Assembly: GCA_949358305.1 (NCBI GenBank)
Contig: OX442314.1
Location: 52,151,162 to 52,215,161 of the forward strand
DNA: 64,000 nucleotides
From: Strigamia acuminata
Lineage: Eukaryota; Arthropoda; Chilopoda; Geophilomorpha; Linotaeniidae
Reading direction: 5' to 3'
The position numbers and the translations under genes are program-made. The stretch's first letter is position 1, and each line of letters starts with the position of its first letter. This document shows, in pieces, positions 44,850 to 59,188 of this stretch. The notes beneath the pieces were generated by a model. It did no database searches. It saw nothing but the letters and a program-made list of their open reading frames with translations, and was not told the origin of the DNA.

Positions 44850-44949
44850 GGAGCATCCGGGGACCATCCGGGGAGCATCCGGGGAGCATCCGGGGAGCAT
44901 CCGGGGACCATCCGGGGAGCATGTGGGGACCGGGGAGCATCCGGAGAGC
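44850..44949 (+). repeat. GC-rich 11-bp minisatellite (unit 3)
   Basis: Variant order as in units 1 and 2. Confidence 0.85.
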
Positions 44950-44969
44950 ACAAACAACTTGTGGCCAAA

Positions 44970-46912
44970 CAACCCCCAAAAGATCTCCAAACGACCTCCA
45001 AACAATCTCCAAACGACCTTCAAACAATCTTCAAATAACTTCCAAATGACTTCCAAACAACGTTCAAATGACCTTCAAATGAGTCCCAAATGATCTCTAA
45101 ACGACCTTCAAACAACTTTCAGACAACCCCTAAACAACCTCCAAATGACCTCCAAACAACCTTTAAACGACCTTCAAACGATCTCCAAACGACATTCAAA
45201 TGATCCCCAAACGACATTCAAATGATCCCCAAACAATCCCCAAACGACCTCCAAATAACCTCCAAATGACCTCTAAATGACCTTCAAACGACCTTCAAAC
45301 AACCTTCAAACGACTTCCAAATGATCCTCAAACATCTCCAAACGACCTTAAAACAACCTTCAAACAATCCTCAAAAAATCTTCAAACGACCTTCAAATGA
45401 CCCCCAAACGACCTTCAAACGACCTCAAAATGACCCTTAAACAACCTTCAAACGACTCCCAAACGACCTTCAAACCATCTCCAAACGACCTCCAAACAAC
45501 CTTCAAACGACCTTCAAATGATCCCTAAACGATCTCCAAATGATCCCCAAATGACCTTTAAACAACCTCCAAATGACCTTCAACCTTCAAACAACTCCCA
45601 AACGATCCTCAAACGACCTCCAAACTATCCAAACAACCTTCAAATGATCTCCAAATGACCTCCAAATGACCTTCAAACAACCTTCAAACGATCCTCAAAA
45701 ATTCTTTAAACGACCTTCAAATGACCTCCAAACAACCTTCAAACAATCCCCAAACGACCTCTAAATGACCTCCAAATGACCTTCAAACAACCTTCAAACA
45801 ACCTTCAAACGATCATCAAACAGTCCTCAAACGACCTCCAAACAACCTTCAAACAACCTCTAAATGACCTCCAAACGACCTTCAAACAACCTTCAAACGA
45901 CTCCCAAATGATCCTCAAACGATCTCCAAATGACCTCTAAACAACCTTCAAACGACCTTCAAACGACCTCCAAACAACGTTCAAACGACCTTCAAATGAT
46001 TCCCAAACGATCTCCAAACGACTTTCAAACAAGTTTCAGATGACCCCTGAATGACTCTCAAACGACTCTCAAATGACCTCTAAATGACCCCCAAACAACC
46101 TTCAAACGACCTTCAAACGATCCTCAAACAACCTTCAAACAACCTCCAAATGACTTTCAAACGACCTCTAAATGACCCTTAAACAATTTTCAAACAACCT
46201 TCAAACGACTCCCAAACGACCCTCAAACAACTCCCAAATGACCCTCAAACAATCTCCAAATGACCTCCGAACAACCTTCAAACGACCTTCAAACAATCCC
46301 TAAACGATCTCTAAACAATCCCCAAACAACTTTTAAACAACCTCAAAATGACCTTCAACCTTTAAACAACTTCTAAAGGACATTCAAACGACCTCCAAAG
46401 TATCCAAACAACCTTCAAATGACCTTCAAACAACCCTTAAACAATCCCCAAACAACCTTCAAATGACTTCCAAACGACCCTCAAACAATCTCCAAATGAC
46501 CTTCAAACAACCTTCAAACGATCCCTAAACGATCTCCAAATGACCTTTAAACAATCCCAAGTAATCCCCAAACAACCTTTAAACGACCTACAAACGACCT
46601 TAAAACAACTTTCAAACGACTCTCAAACAACCCTCAAACGACCTCCAAACTATCCAAACGACCTTCAAATGATCTTCAAATGACCTCCAAACAAGCTTCA
46701 AATGACCTTTAAACAATCCTTAAATGATCTCCAAACAACCTTCAAACAATCCCCAAATGACCCCCAAATGACCTCCAAACGACCTTCAAACGACCTTCAA
46801 ACGACCTTCAAATGATCTTCAAATGACCTCCAAACAAGTTTCAAATGACCTTTAAACAATCCTTAAATGATCTCCAAACAACCTTCAAACGACCTCCAAA
46901 GGACCCCCAAAT
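44970..46912 (-). repeat. 11-bp-period minisatellite (unit 3)
   Basis: Same length as units 1 and 2; private variants such as CAAACAGTCCTC near 45830. Confidence 0.9.
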
Positions 46913-47100
46913 AGAGATGTGCAATTTAGAACAATTCTTTGAAGGAAACTGACAAGGCACGAGTTTTTTGTTTAGCGATTTTTAAAATTGACGTAATAAT
47001 CGCACATGAAAATGCACCTTTAGGCCGTTGTCATGTCAGAATTTTTAAATGTTGACTTCAAAACAGAGAAGAACACAACACAGATTTCACCGTGCCTGAC

Positions 47101-47229
47101 ACTGGAAAAAAAATATGGCTTTACAAATTGTAAATGTGTCAAAAGTTAATGTGTAAATGTGAGCTTTACAGTTTTTGTAATTAACTTTTCAGCAATTAAA
47201 AGACGTTTAAAGCTATATTTTTTTCCAGT
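47101..47229. mobile_element. 129-bp MITE (unit 3)
   Basis: One substitution in the right terminal repeat (AAAGCTATAT instead of AAAGCCATAT). Confidence 0.75.
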
Positions 47230-47766
47230 TTCATCCTCCGAAAACTTTTTCAAAACGCCATATTCTTTAATGTCTCCATGTTAAATTTTTGCTGAATAAA
47301 TTCTAGACAACTTAATAGTTTTAAACTTGATGCTTAGAAATTTGTATATCCCGTTTTCGAAATATCTGCTTCTGTTTTAATTTTCAACAACAGTTACTGC
47401 AGCAACAGGTGAACAAAGGTCTATTACATATAAAAACATCAAACAAACGGTTTATTTTGCAGCACCATTGTTGAATGCTTAGTTTTTCATGCAGAAAATG
47501 ATGAAACTCATTCGTAACATTAAACTGCCACCAGGTTTGCCGCAGAAATTTTGCATTTTTTCAACAGATCTGTTGAAAAATGCAAAATTTCCATTTAGTT
47601 CCATTTGTTGAAAATAAATATAAATAAATATTGATTTCAGACAAAATTCATAAAAAAGGTTTGTTCCGGATCTAGATAAGACCCTTGTTCCACATGACAT
47701 GTTTACTTTTTATTTTTGAAGACAAACAAATCGAATTAATGCAGACACGGATCCTCTGACAACTAG

Positions 47767-48688
47767 TTAGGCGCCATCATTGCCACCGCCAAGAACATTA
47801 TCCACAAGTGCAAAATAGGCTGGGTCTTCAAATCCTATCTGCAGGATCACTCCGTGTTTTTTAGCAGTACTAACTCCGTCAGATTCTGTGCGAATGGATA
47901 GAATATATAGTAGAATTAAAACAAATTCTTTGTAAGAATGTCACGCACAGGAATAGGCTGTTGTATGTGCATGTCTATTGGATTTAACAATAGTGTGCAT
48001 ACACATTTCTCTTCTACGGAATGGGTTTATTATAAAGCATTTTTTGTATGAAAAAATGTACTTTTATGCAATTTTTGTTAAGAAATGCAATTTTTGTTAG
48101 GAAATTCAATTTTTGCTCTCCAAGATGCCATTTTGCACCTCAAAATGCTATTTTTGCACAACAAAAGCATATTCCTGCCTGCAAATGCATTTCTTTGCAT
48201 GAAAATACACTTTTCTGTTAATACACAATTTTCAGACCAATTTTTAGTAACATAATAATTTGTTGTCTTTTCTGACTATTCCTTCCCTCTAAACAATAAT
48301 TTCAAATCCCATCACTGTGTGCAGACATTTCTCTTCGCCTACTCACTTCCAACTTGTGGCCACAAACGCTAAACAAAAAATCTAAATCAAAACTTGGACT
48401 CATAAACAGCAACATCAGTGATTTCTGCTCTTCGTGCACAAACGGAGCAACGTCCCACGCCTCTGGCAGGCGAACACTTTTGTCCCAAAAGTACGAGTCA
48501 TTCAACCTCATGAAAAATAGAATTCACAACGTCAAGAATCACCGCGAATTTCCCAGTATCTCGTCAGCCTGTCCAGCAATGACTTCATCGAAGTAATCCG
48601 CTAATTCCAGTGTGGTAGTCACTCGATCGTCCTCCATTTCTTCAACAGGCCGTTGAATAAGACTCCCGAAAAGAATTTTAATAGACAT
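47767..48688 (-). pseudogene. second paralog, LRR-less remnant (unit 3)
   Basis: Same structure as in unit 1. Confidence 0.65.
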
Positions 48689-48928
48689 TTTGTTTAATGA
48701 TTGTATTTCCGATCCTGTCGCGATGTTCCGGCGTGAGATTTTGGTCTTGGTCGGGCAGTTTTACCTTAGCTGAAGCACAACGTCTGAGTTTGGATGAGTT
48801 CTAGCGCGCTTATTACTCGTTTAACAATTCGAGGTTTGTTTATCTGTCGCTGTAGTAACTATTGTTAACAGTTTTAGCATTCCATGTTGGAATTTTGGTC
48901 GTAAAGTTTAAAAAATGTTTTATCTAAA

Positions 48929-48957
48929 ATGTATTCGGAAAAATCGAACATGAAGAC
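48929..48957 (+). pseudogene. interrupted exon-1 start (unit 3)
   Basis: Nine codons ahead of the LTR-like element. Confidence 0.65.
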
Positions 48958-49692
48958 CCCCCTGAAAAGAGCCTGCCCGAAGGGAGTGAGGCGGCTGGTG
49001 GTCAGCCCCCATTGGCTGTGACTGGCCCCTCACCCCAGTGTATAAAAGGTGGGGTTTCTCGCCCCAAGTCAGAACTTACACAAACGACACCAAGAACACA
49101 GCAACTACCTCACCGTCAGGCCAACTTCAAGTACAAGTTAGGATTGATCGAGGACCGCTGAGTAAAGTGCAACTGTAACTCTCACGAATTTACCTGAAAA
49201 CTACTCCAGCGAAAGCTAGAGAATAGTCCTTGTAAATTCATATCGAATAATTGCCCTACGATTATTCCGCCACCGAAGTGTCCGAGCGCTTTGTAAGGAA
49301 CCCCCAGTTCCCGGTCGAAACCTTGAGACGCTAAACACAACCCCTAGACAACAGGCACGGATAGAAGACTCGAAAGAGCATTCCACCGCGTCTGTGAACG
49401 ACGAATCCGTGACGAATTAACGACAACTCGAGACGCCACTATTGTTCGGCCGACCACGCGGAACTGAGGACGCCATCTTGAGAAATCCTGTGTTCGACTC
49501 TGACCAAGTCGACTCTAGAATTGTTACTGAGTGTAGTTGTATTTTAAGGCATAACGCCTATTGAATAAATTACTTGTTCATTTACATACATTTAGTATTC
49601 ATTTGGATATTTACATAATAGATCACAGGTAAAGTATCACACGTTAGCTCACTTAAGTAGTATTAATACCTATACGAAGTAGGACCCGACAC
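48958..49692 (+). mobile_element. LTR-like element, 735 bp (unit 3)
   Basis: Differs from the other copies by CCCCAAGTCAG at the initiator-like region (others CCCCGAGTCAG). Confidence 0.5.
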
Positions 49693-50640
49693 ATTTAATA
49701 GTGAAATTTTAGTTTGCGTTGGTTTGTGTTTATACCACAAAACGTTTTTTAAACTCTACGACCAAAATTCCAACATTGAATGAATAAACTGTTAATAATA
49801 GTTACTGCAGCGACAGATAAACAAACCTCGAATTGTTAAACAAGTAATAAGCGCGCTAGAACTCATCCAAACTCAGACATTGTGCAACAGAAAAACGCAC
49901 GTTGTTGGTTTGCAAACTGCAGCAACTGTGTGATTATTTTAAAATAAAGAATCCGTGGCACATGAAAAATTAAAACATATGCGATTACAAAGTGAGAGTA
50001 ATGAGTTATAAGAGATTGCAAACATGGGGTAAATAGGTGAGTGGCGCCATCTATGGAGAAGCAATAGTAACACCAGTTTTTGTCTGAAACTGTTTTTTCT
50101 GCAAATCCATTTTTTTTCTTCAAAATGCTAGAACTGGGGACTAGGACTGGGGCCTTGGCGGGGACTCGGTTGCGGGAGCGGGCGACTGTTGGGGCGCTCG
50201 TAAACCATGCGGGGGGAGGGTTAGTCGTCCTCGACTGTCACGACGCCAAACGTTGTGCTAATGTGTGCAAAACGTTCGCTAAACGTTCGCAAAGCTGCAG
50301 CAAAACTATTTTAGTAAAATAGAAGTAAGTTAGTAGTGGTAATATTAGTTTTTTCTTTCCAAATTTAGTTTTTTTTGGCTGAAGTTGGCACCACATTCAC
50401 ATTCGCCAAAACTACAGATAAAACAAACACAAAATACACAAACACTTAAATTAGATGACAATTGTTTCAAAACTTTTTGATTTAAGTCAAAATTCACCAA
50501 AAATTCTTTCCGTCGGTTATTGAACAAGTTTTGACATAATATAAAGTATTCACAGACATGGCATATTTACTTTTAATTTTGAAATACAAAAAAAAAAAAA
50601 AATATCGATTTAATGCACACACGCAACCTCTGACAACTCG

Positions 50641-52534
50641 TTAGTCGCCCAGGTCGCTGCCGTCGTCGTCGCTCTCAATGTCGGTCCATTCGTCGCTGTC
50701 GTCGTCCTCAGCGGGCAAGAACTGTAGCTGCAGGTGCACCCCGTGTTTCTCAGCCGTTTGCTGCATCATACGATCGTCGAAAAGGTGTCTTCTAACCTCA
50801 TCAACGCGCAAACTCACGTCTAACTCGACCAGAGAATCGATTTTGCACAGACCCTCAATCGCTGACGGTCCCAACAAATAATAAGATTGATCAAGTCGCA
50901 AACGTTTTAGTTTCTTCTTCGCCATAAACTCGACAAACTTGCGTGCTATTTTATCACTAAAACCACAGCAATTGTGAAGTCCAAGCTTCTCCAGATTCGG
51001 ACACATGTCCAACAACTGGAAAAAATAACCGGAAGAAAGCCAAACATCCAAGGGCCCACTTATAGAAAATTCAACTAATTTCTCCAAATACAAATTACGA
51101 TCAAACACGTCATTTCTGATGACACTCCTGCTCATGCTAACATACAAGTAGGTCAAATCCTTGAATTTCGTCAAACTGAGCAGCACTTTGAAGGTGAAAA
51201 CGTCCAAACTGATGGTGATGCTGCAAACTTTCGGACACGTGAGCACGGCGATGTCCAGCACATCTTCAATGGAGTGATCGGTGGACATTGGCAGGAAATC
51301 CAATTCTCTCAGGTTGTATTGCTGTGGTGGCGAGTCTAATGGCAACAGCGCCATGAACCACTCACTGTAATCAAAATATCCCACGACTTCGATCGATGTC
51401 ATCGTGTTCAATACAAAGCTGTGGCAGTCTGTTGAAATGTCGTCACCGTAAAATTTGAATACTCGCAACGTCTTTCTGAGTGCGGAATCTTCTGCGCACA
51501 GTTTTCTCACAAAAACTTGTGTGGTTTCATTGATAAAAAGCTCAACGAGTGACAGTTGGGCGATGTGTATGGCCGAGTCGTCCTCAACAACACCGCCGGG
51601 AATACTATGTTCCTTTAGATTTGGCATTATACGGCAAATTTCTTTGCAAGCACGGGCTGTGAGAAGTCTTTTCTTGGGCAGATATAAGTCTGTCAGATTC
51701 TGTGCGATAAATGCAATTAGGAGAATTAAAACAAAGAATGTCGCACATTTTCTATTAATTACAGACAAAATACATTTTACAAGAGAAAGTTTTTGTCGGA
51801 TAAAACATTTTTTCTGAAAACTGTTTTTTTTCTTTCAATATTATATTTTTTCTGCAAATCCATTTTTTTTTTTACCTCAAAATGTATTTTTTTGTTCGCA
51901 ATACATTTTTATCTGTTTGCAAATGCACTTTTTCATTTAAAAATGCAGTTTTTTCATTTGCAATTGCATTTTTTAAATCTCAAAATGCATTTAACTACTC
52001 CATATTTTATGTGTATTTTATGCTAAAAAAAAGGGTCATTCTGTATTTTTAATATTTAGTCTATTTTTCTTCGAATTTAATCATTTTTCGTCTTTATTAA
52101 CAAAAAAATCAAGTTTCGTCACTGTCTGCGTGAAATCAATTTGCGTTTGATACTCACTGTCAATTTGTGGCCACTAATTTGAAGTAAAAATTCCAAATCA
52201 AAATTTGGACTGGAAAATATCATATGAAGTCTTCTCTGATGTAGATGAAGAAATGGAACAACGTCCCACGCTTGTCGCTCGCGAATTTTGTTGTCCCAAA
52301 AATTTGAACACAACCTCGTCAGCACGTCGTCGCGAAGAGAAAAAGCTAAATTGGACGTGTGTTATTGATAATTATGAAATAAATACACAAATTCAAGTGT
52401 AACTTACGTAGGTCATCGAAATAAGTGATTAGTTGCACCGTATTTGTCATTTGAACGGCGTCAATTTCCTCAACGTTCCGTTGAATCATACAGCCGAAAA
52501 GAGTTTTAATTGCAAAGTCCCTTAATGTCTCCAT
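50641..52534 (-). CDS. ZYG11-like leucine-rich-repeat protein, copy 4 (type B)
   Basis: Exons 52534-52408, 52345-52158 and 51699-50641, 457 aa. Type B throughout except for SPPQQYN, shared with copy 3, where copies 2 and 5 have SPLQQYN. That makes copy 4 the closest visible match to the B part of the copy 3 recombinant. Confidence 0.65.
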
Positions 52535-52985
52535 TTTCGATTCTGCTCATGAAATAGACAATCAAATAGTGAAATTTCCAACAATAGTTACTCTGGTAAC
52601 AAGTAAACAAAGAGAGGCAAATGTTTAACAACAATAAAAGATTATTCTGCCTTGCCAAAAGGAAATTTAAAAAAGAAATTACCGGTATCACAAACCAAAA
52701 CAATAAAATAAAAAGTTGTTGTTCACTCTATGTGTTTATTGTAAATTCCATTGTTGTTTGTTGCTTCATGCTTCTTTTCTTGAGTGATGTGTGAATAAGT
52801 TCCCCACTTTAACCTTTTCTCACAAATCTTGAATAAAATCATTAAAGTCTACTTTTAATTCCAACAATGAATGGTTTCCTATTAAAACTGTTGTTTCAGT
52901 TGAAGAAAGTTGTTACTCAACAACTTTCGATATAATATAAAGTCTACATCACTATTTATTCTCAAATACAAAAAAAAATATCGAT

Positions 52986-53177
52986 TTAATGCAGACACGA
53001 AACCTCTGACAAATCCGTGCCACACTCACGTAGTTTATCGAAATAAGTGATTAATTGCAACATATTTTCCATCTGAGCCTCTTCCATTACTTCGACGTTC
53101 CATTGTATAATACGATCGAAGATTGTTTGTGTCGCCATGTCCTGTAATGTCTTCATGTTCGATTTTTCCGAATACAT
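52986..53177 (-). pseudogene. exon-1 remnant, 63 codons (unit 4)
   Basis: Frame open, same protein as in units 2 and 3. Confidence 0.7.
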
Positions 53178-53187
53178 TTTAGACATT

Positions 53188-53296
53188 TGTGGTGACCCAG
53201 TTGGGTGATTATCCCCCCGAGCGGATACCACCCTTCTGAGTCACTGTAGTGGACGGGTTGTTCTCCTAGCGTTGGCTCCGCCTCCCCCCCCCCCCC
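53188..53296. mobile_element. GC-rich insert with 13-C tract (unit 4)
   Basis: One C longer than in the other units. Confidence 0.35.
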
Positions 53297-53607
53297 GAAT
53301 CAGGGCTAATGTTGAAAAAAAGTTTGCTTTTCTTCAACAAAGGGAGCCACTTTTTGTTTACTAGGATGTGACATGTTTCTTTCACTAGATGGAAACCTCG
53401 AGCAGGAAGTTAGCTCTTTTTCTCGCGAGTTTTTTTGGTTTTTATTTTTCTTTCGTCCAAGCAAAAATGTCCGAGTATGGAGATGTTTTATCAAGTTTAT
53501 TTTTGCTTGATATTTCGAGGTTTATTCAAATGTTGCTGCACCAACTATTGTTGGAAATTTATTACTCCATCATGGAATCTTGACTAAAGTTTGAGGTAAA
53601 CACACAA

Positions 53608-55336
53608 GGGATTTCATACTAAGGTCGAAATAACTAAGGTCGAAATTATTCCTTTTCATAAAATATTTTCTTAGTCGTATGTAACTAAGGGCGAAATGAT
53701 TAAAGTCGAAATTACATATACAGAAATGACTAAGGTTGAAATGAATAAGGTCGAAATCCTGTTTCTACCTTATTCATGAACAAGGTCGAAATGACTAAGG
53801 TCGAAATCCTGTTTCTACCTTATTCATGAATAAGGTCGAATTACAAAATTTTTATATGAATAAGGTCGAATTACAAAATTTTTATATGAATAAGGTCGAA
53901 TTACAAAATTTTTATATGAATAAGGTCGAATTACAAAATTTTTATATGAATAAGGTCGAAACACAAAAACTCAAAAACTCAAAAACACGAGAATTTCACA
54001 CGACATAACATAACATAAAAATTGTTTTTTTATCACATGTTTTTGTATTTTCAGGAAACCAGAGCAGCTTCTAGAACTAACCTTTTTTAATTTTTCTCAT
54101 TTATTTTGTAAATGTGTAATAAAGTAACTTCATTTTTGCATAAATAAATTTGTTTTTATTTGATATTGATCCAGTTTTCTATTGGAATGTTTATTGGCAC
54201 TATAAAGTGGGTTACTACTGGTAACACACTGGCCTCATCAAACAATGGAGAACCGCGAACACCTCGTTCAGTTATTTTTCTAAAGTGTGTTCATTACATA
54301 TTTCTTTTGCAAAAAATAATAAAAAAAAACTTATATCTTGTATGTGTAGACAATTACTAATTCGTTGTAAAACAAAATGCACAAAAATCTCGATTAAAAC
54401 TGAAAACACGAGTAAACAATAGTAAGAAACTCTATTAAAACTAGAAAAACACGTAAAAGATGATAAAACACCGGTTAAAACTGAAAAAAATAATAAAAAC
54501 CATGAAAAACTGATTAAAACTTGAAAAAAACCTGAAAAATCATCAAAAATCCGGAAAAAAATGGGAAAAAAACATTAAAAACCTTAAAAAACGGTTTAAA
54601 AATGAAAAAAACCTTAAGAAATCATAAAAAAAATGATAAAAACGAGTTAAAACGATGTGAAAAACATGAAAAACCGAACATAAAATGGCGTCGATGTGCT
54701 GCAGTGAAGCACCGGGTAAATGCGCATTTTGTAATAGATACGGTATTTTGGGCGGTGTTTTTTCCATTGTTTGATGAGGCCAGTGTGTTACCAGTAGTAA
54801 TCCACTTTATAGTGCCAATTAATTAACATTGTAATAAAAAACAGGATCAATATCACAATAAAAAACAAATTTATTCATGCAAAAATGAAATTACTTTATT
54901 ACATATTTACAAAATAAAGGAGAAAAATTAAAAAAGGTTAGTTCTAGAAGCTCTGGTTTCCTGAAAATACAAAAACATGTAATTAAAAAATATTTTTTTT
55001 GTTATTAGAGAAAGAGATTTCACATGAGATTCTCGTGTGAAATTCTCGTGTTTTTGAGCTTTTGAGTTTCGACCTTATTCTTATAAAAATTTTGAGTTTC
55101 GACCTTATTCATGAATAAGGTCGAAATTATATATACTGAAATGACTAGGGTCGAAATGACTAAGGTCGAAATCCTATTTCGATCTTATTCATGAATAAGG
55201 TCGAAATGACTAAGGTCGAAATCCTGTTTCGATCTTATTTATGAAGGTCGAAATTACATATACGGAAATGACTAGGGTCGAAATGAATAAGGTCGAAATC
55301 CTGTTTCGACCTTATTCATTTCGACCCAAGTATTCC
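53608..55336. mobile_element. foldback transposon (unit 4)
   Basis: 1,729 bp with the same target duplication. Confidence 0.85.
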
Positions 55337-55402
55337 ACACACAACGAGACCAAAACAAAACAATATTTCACTCTACTAAATTTCTAAAATTTCTTCAGCA
55401 GA

Positions 55403-55606
55403 TTTAAACGTGCAGTAATTAAAGGACATGACGACACGAGGCGATGGGCGACGCTCAAATGAAAAACACTAAAAATATTTGTCGAATTTCGAAGTGACAT
55501 GATCGAAAGAGAAGATCTCGACGTCGATCTGCTGGAGCAAAAGGCCGAAGAACACGATGTTAAACTGCGGCTCGTGTTCTCTGACCCGTTGGATTATAGC
55601 GAATAA
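55403..55606 (+). pseudogene. LRR C-terminal relic (unit 4)
   Basis: As in unit 1, with one GTGGAT to GTCGAT silent change. Confidence 0.6.
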
Positions 55607-56280
55607 AACGCATATGTTGAATTGATTTTTTTTGTATTCAATAACAAGTACTAATTATATGATTAAATACTAATTAATTAATCAAATTTAATTAAGTAAA
55701 TAATAAATGTGTCATGTTGAACAAGTGCGAATGTTTTTGGTTTTCTTATTGGTTGCATTTGCAGTGATTAGTGACAGTATGAATGTATCAAACAAACACA
55801 ATTTGTCTGCAATAGTTTTTTTTTGGTTGTGCTTGTAATTGTAGAGTAAAGAGTGGACGGAAGACACGTTAATAGAAACGATTTCTCTTGTCATTGCTGC
55901 AGTAATTATGTTGTTTTAATTCTTGTTCTAGTTGATTCGTTTGTTCTTATTGCAGTAGATTTTGTTGATAGTGAAGAAGTTGACATGTTGATAATTGTTG
56001 TATTGTTGTGTCTTGTGCTTAATGTTGATGGATGTAATTGTTGGAGTTAAGAGTGGACTTTAATGATTTTATTCAAGAATAAAGGTTGAAGTGGGGAACA
56101 TATACAAGAAAAGAAGCAACAAGCAACAAACAACAATGGAATTTTACAATAAACAAATGGAGTGAACAAAAAGTTTTTATTTTATTGTTTTTGTTTGTAG
56201 TAATTTTGTTTAAATTTTGGTCTGACAAAATGACCTTTTATTGTTGTTAAACATTTCCAACCTTTTGTTTACTTGTTGCT

Positions 56281-56380
56281 GGAGCATCCGGGGACCATCC
56301 GGGGAGCATCCGGGGAGCATCCGGGGACCATCCGGGGACCATCCGGGGAGCATGTGGGGACCGGGGAGCATCCGGAGAGC
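56281..56380 (+). repeat. GC-rich 11-bp minisatellite (unit 4)
   Basis: Same copy number but a different order of GAGC and GACC variants from units 1-3. Confidence 0.85.
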
Positions 56381-56400
56381 ACAAACAACTTGTGGCCAAA

Positions 56401-58334
56401 CAACCCCCAAAAGATCTCCAAACGACCTCCAAACAATCTCCAAACGACCTTCAAACAATCTTCAAATAACTTCCAAATGACTTCCAAACAACGTTCAAAT
56501 GACCTTCAAATGAGTCCCAAATGATCTCTAAACGACCTTCAAACAACTTTCAGACAACCCCTAAACAACCTCCAAATGACCTCCAAACAACCTTTAAACG
56601 ACCTTCAAACGATCTCCAAACGACATTCAAATGATCCCCAAACGACATTCAAATGATCCCCAAACAATCCCCAAACGACCTCCAAATAACCTCCAAATGA
56701 CCTCTAAATGACCTTCAAACGACCTTCAAACAACCTTCAAATGACTTCCAAATGATCCTCAAACATCTCCAAACGACCTTAAAACAACCTTCAAACAATC
56801 CTCAAAAAAAATCTTCAAATGACCCCCAAACGACCTTCAAACGACCTCAAAATGACCCTTAAACAACCTTCAAACGACTCCCAAACGACCTTCAAACCAT
56901 CTCCAAACGACCTCCAAACAACCTTCAAACGACCTTCAAATGATCCCTAAACGATCTCCAAATGATCCCCAAATGACCTTTAAACAACCTCCAAATGACC
57001 TTCAACCTTCAAACAACTCCCAAACGATCCTCAAACGACCTCCAAACTATCCAAACAACCTTCAAATGATCTCCAAATGACCTCCAAACGACCTTCAAAC
57101 AATCTTCAAACGATCCTCAAAAATTCTTTAAACGACCTTCAAATGACCTCCAAACAACCTTTAAACAATCTCCAAACAACCTCTAAATGACCTCCAAATG
57201 ACCTTCAAACAACCTTCAAACAACCTTCAAACGATCATCAAACAATCCTCAAACGACCTCCAAACAACCTTCAAACAACCTCTAAATGACCTCCAAACGA
57301 CCTTCAAACAACCTTCAAACGACTCCCAAATGATCCTCAAACGATCTCCAAATGACCTCCAAACAACCTTCAAACGACCTTCAAACGACCTCCAAACAAC
57401 GTTCAAACGACCTTCAAATGATTCCCAAACGATCTCCAAACGACTTTCAAACAAGTTTCAGATGACCCCTGAATGACTCTCAAACGACTCTCAAATGACC
57501 TCTAAATGACCCCCAAACAACCTTCAAACGACCTTCAAACGATCCTCAAACAACCTTCAAACAACCTCCAAATGACTTTCAAACGACCTCTAAATGACCC
57601 TTAAACAATTTTCAAACAACCTTCAAACGACTCCCAAACGACCCTCAAACAACTCCCAAATGACCCTCAAACAATCTCCAAATGACCTCCGAACAACCTT
57701 CAAACGACCTTCAAACAATCCCTAAACGATCTCTAAACGATCCCCAAACAACCTTTAAACAACCTCAAAATGACCTTCAACCTTTAAACAACTTCTAAAG
57801 GACATTCAAACGACCTCCAAAGTATCCAAACAACCTTCAAATGACCTTCAAACAACCCTTAAACAATCCCCAAACAACCTTCAAATGACTTCCAAACGAC
57901 CCTCAAACAATCTCCAAATGACCTTCAAACAACCTTCAAACGATCCCTAAACGATCTCCAAATGACCTTTAAACAATCCCAAGTAATCCCCAAACAACCT
58001 TTAAACGACCTACAAACGACCTTAAAACAACTTTCAAACGACTCTCAAACAACCCTCAAACGACCTCCAAACTATCCAAACGACCTTCAAATGATCTTCA
58101 AATGACCTCCAAACAAGCTTCAAATGACCTTTAAACAATCCTTAAATGATCTCCAAACAACCTTCAAACAATCCCCAAATGACCCCCAAATGACCTCCAA
58201 ACAACCTTCAAACGACCTTCAAACGACCTTCAAATGATCTTCAAATGACCTCCAAACAAGTTTCAAATGACCTTTAAACAATCCTTAAATGATCTCCAAA
58301 CAACCTTCAAACGACCTCCAAAGGACCCCCAAAT
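56401..58334 (-). repeat. 11-bp-period minisatellite (unit 4)
   Basis: Slightly shorter array with an AAAAAAATC run near 56807 where other units have AAAAAATC and an extra repeat. Confidence 0.9.
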
Positions 58335-58522
58335 AGAGATGTGCAATTTAGAACAATTCTTTGAAGGAAACTGACAAGGCACGAGTTTTTTGTTTAGCGA
58401 TTTTTAAAATTGACGTAATAATCGCACATGAAAATGCACCTTTAGGCCGTTGTCATGTCAGAATTTTTAAATGTTGACTTCAAAACAGAGAAGAACACAA
58501 CACAGATTTCACCGTGCCTGAC

Positions 58523-58651
58523 ACTGGAAAAAAAATATGGCTTTACAAATTGTAAATGTGTCAAAAGTTAATGTGTAAATGTGAGCTTTACAGTTTTTGT
58601 AATTAACTTTTCAGCAATTAAAAGACGTTTAAAGCCATATTTTTTTCCAGT
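58523..58651. mobile_element. 129-bp MITE (unit 4)
   Basis: Same ends as in unit 1. Confidence 0.75.
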
Positions 58652-59188
58652 TTCATCCTCCGAAAACTTTTTCAAAACGCCATATTCTTTAATGTCTCCA
58701 TGTTAAATTTTTGCTGAATAAATTCTAGACAACTTAATAGTTTTAAACTTGATGCTTAGAAATTTGTATATCCCGTTTTCGAAATATCTGCTTCTGTTTT
58801 AATTTTCAACAACAGTTACTGCAGCAACAGGTGAACAAAGGTCTATTACATATAAAAACATCAAACAAACGGTTTATTTTGCAGCACCATTGTTGAATGC
58901 TTAGTTTTTCATGCAGAAAATGATGAAACTCATTCGTAACATTAAACTGCCACCAGGTTTGCCGCAGAAATTTTGCATTTTTTCAACAGATCTGTTGGAA
59001 AATGCAAAATTTCCATTTAGTTCCATTTGTTGAAAATAAATATAAATAAATATTGATTTCAGACAAAATTCATAAAAAAGGTTTGTTCCGGATCTAGATA
59101 AGACCCTTGTTCCACATGACATGTTTACTTTTTATTTTTGAAGACAAACAAATCGAATTAATGCAGACACGGATCCTCTGACAACTAG

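Larger units (their letters stand above)
39211..50640. repeat. tandem unit 3 (11,430 bp)
   Basis: Direct repeat; carries the recombinant LRR exon. In its minisatellite two tracts differ so that the 92-codon frame seen in other units is not open. Confidence 0.9.
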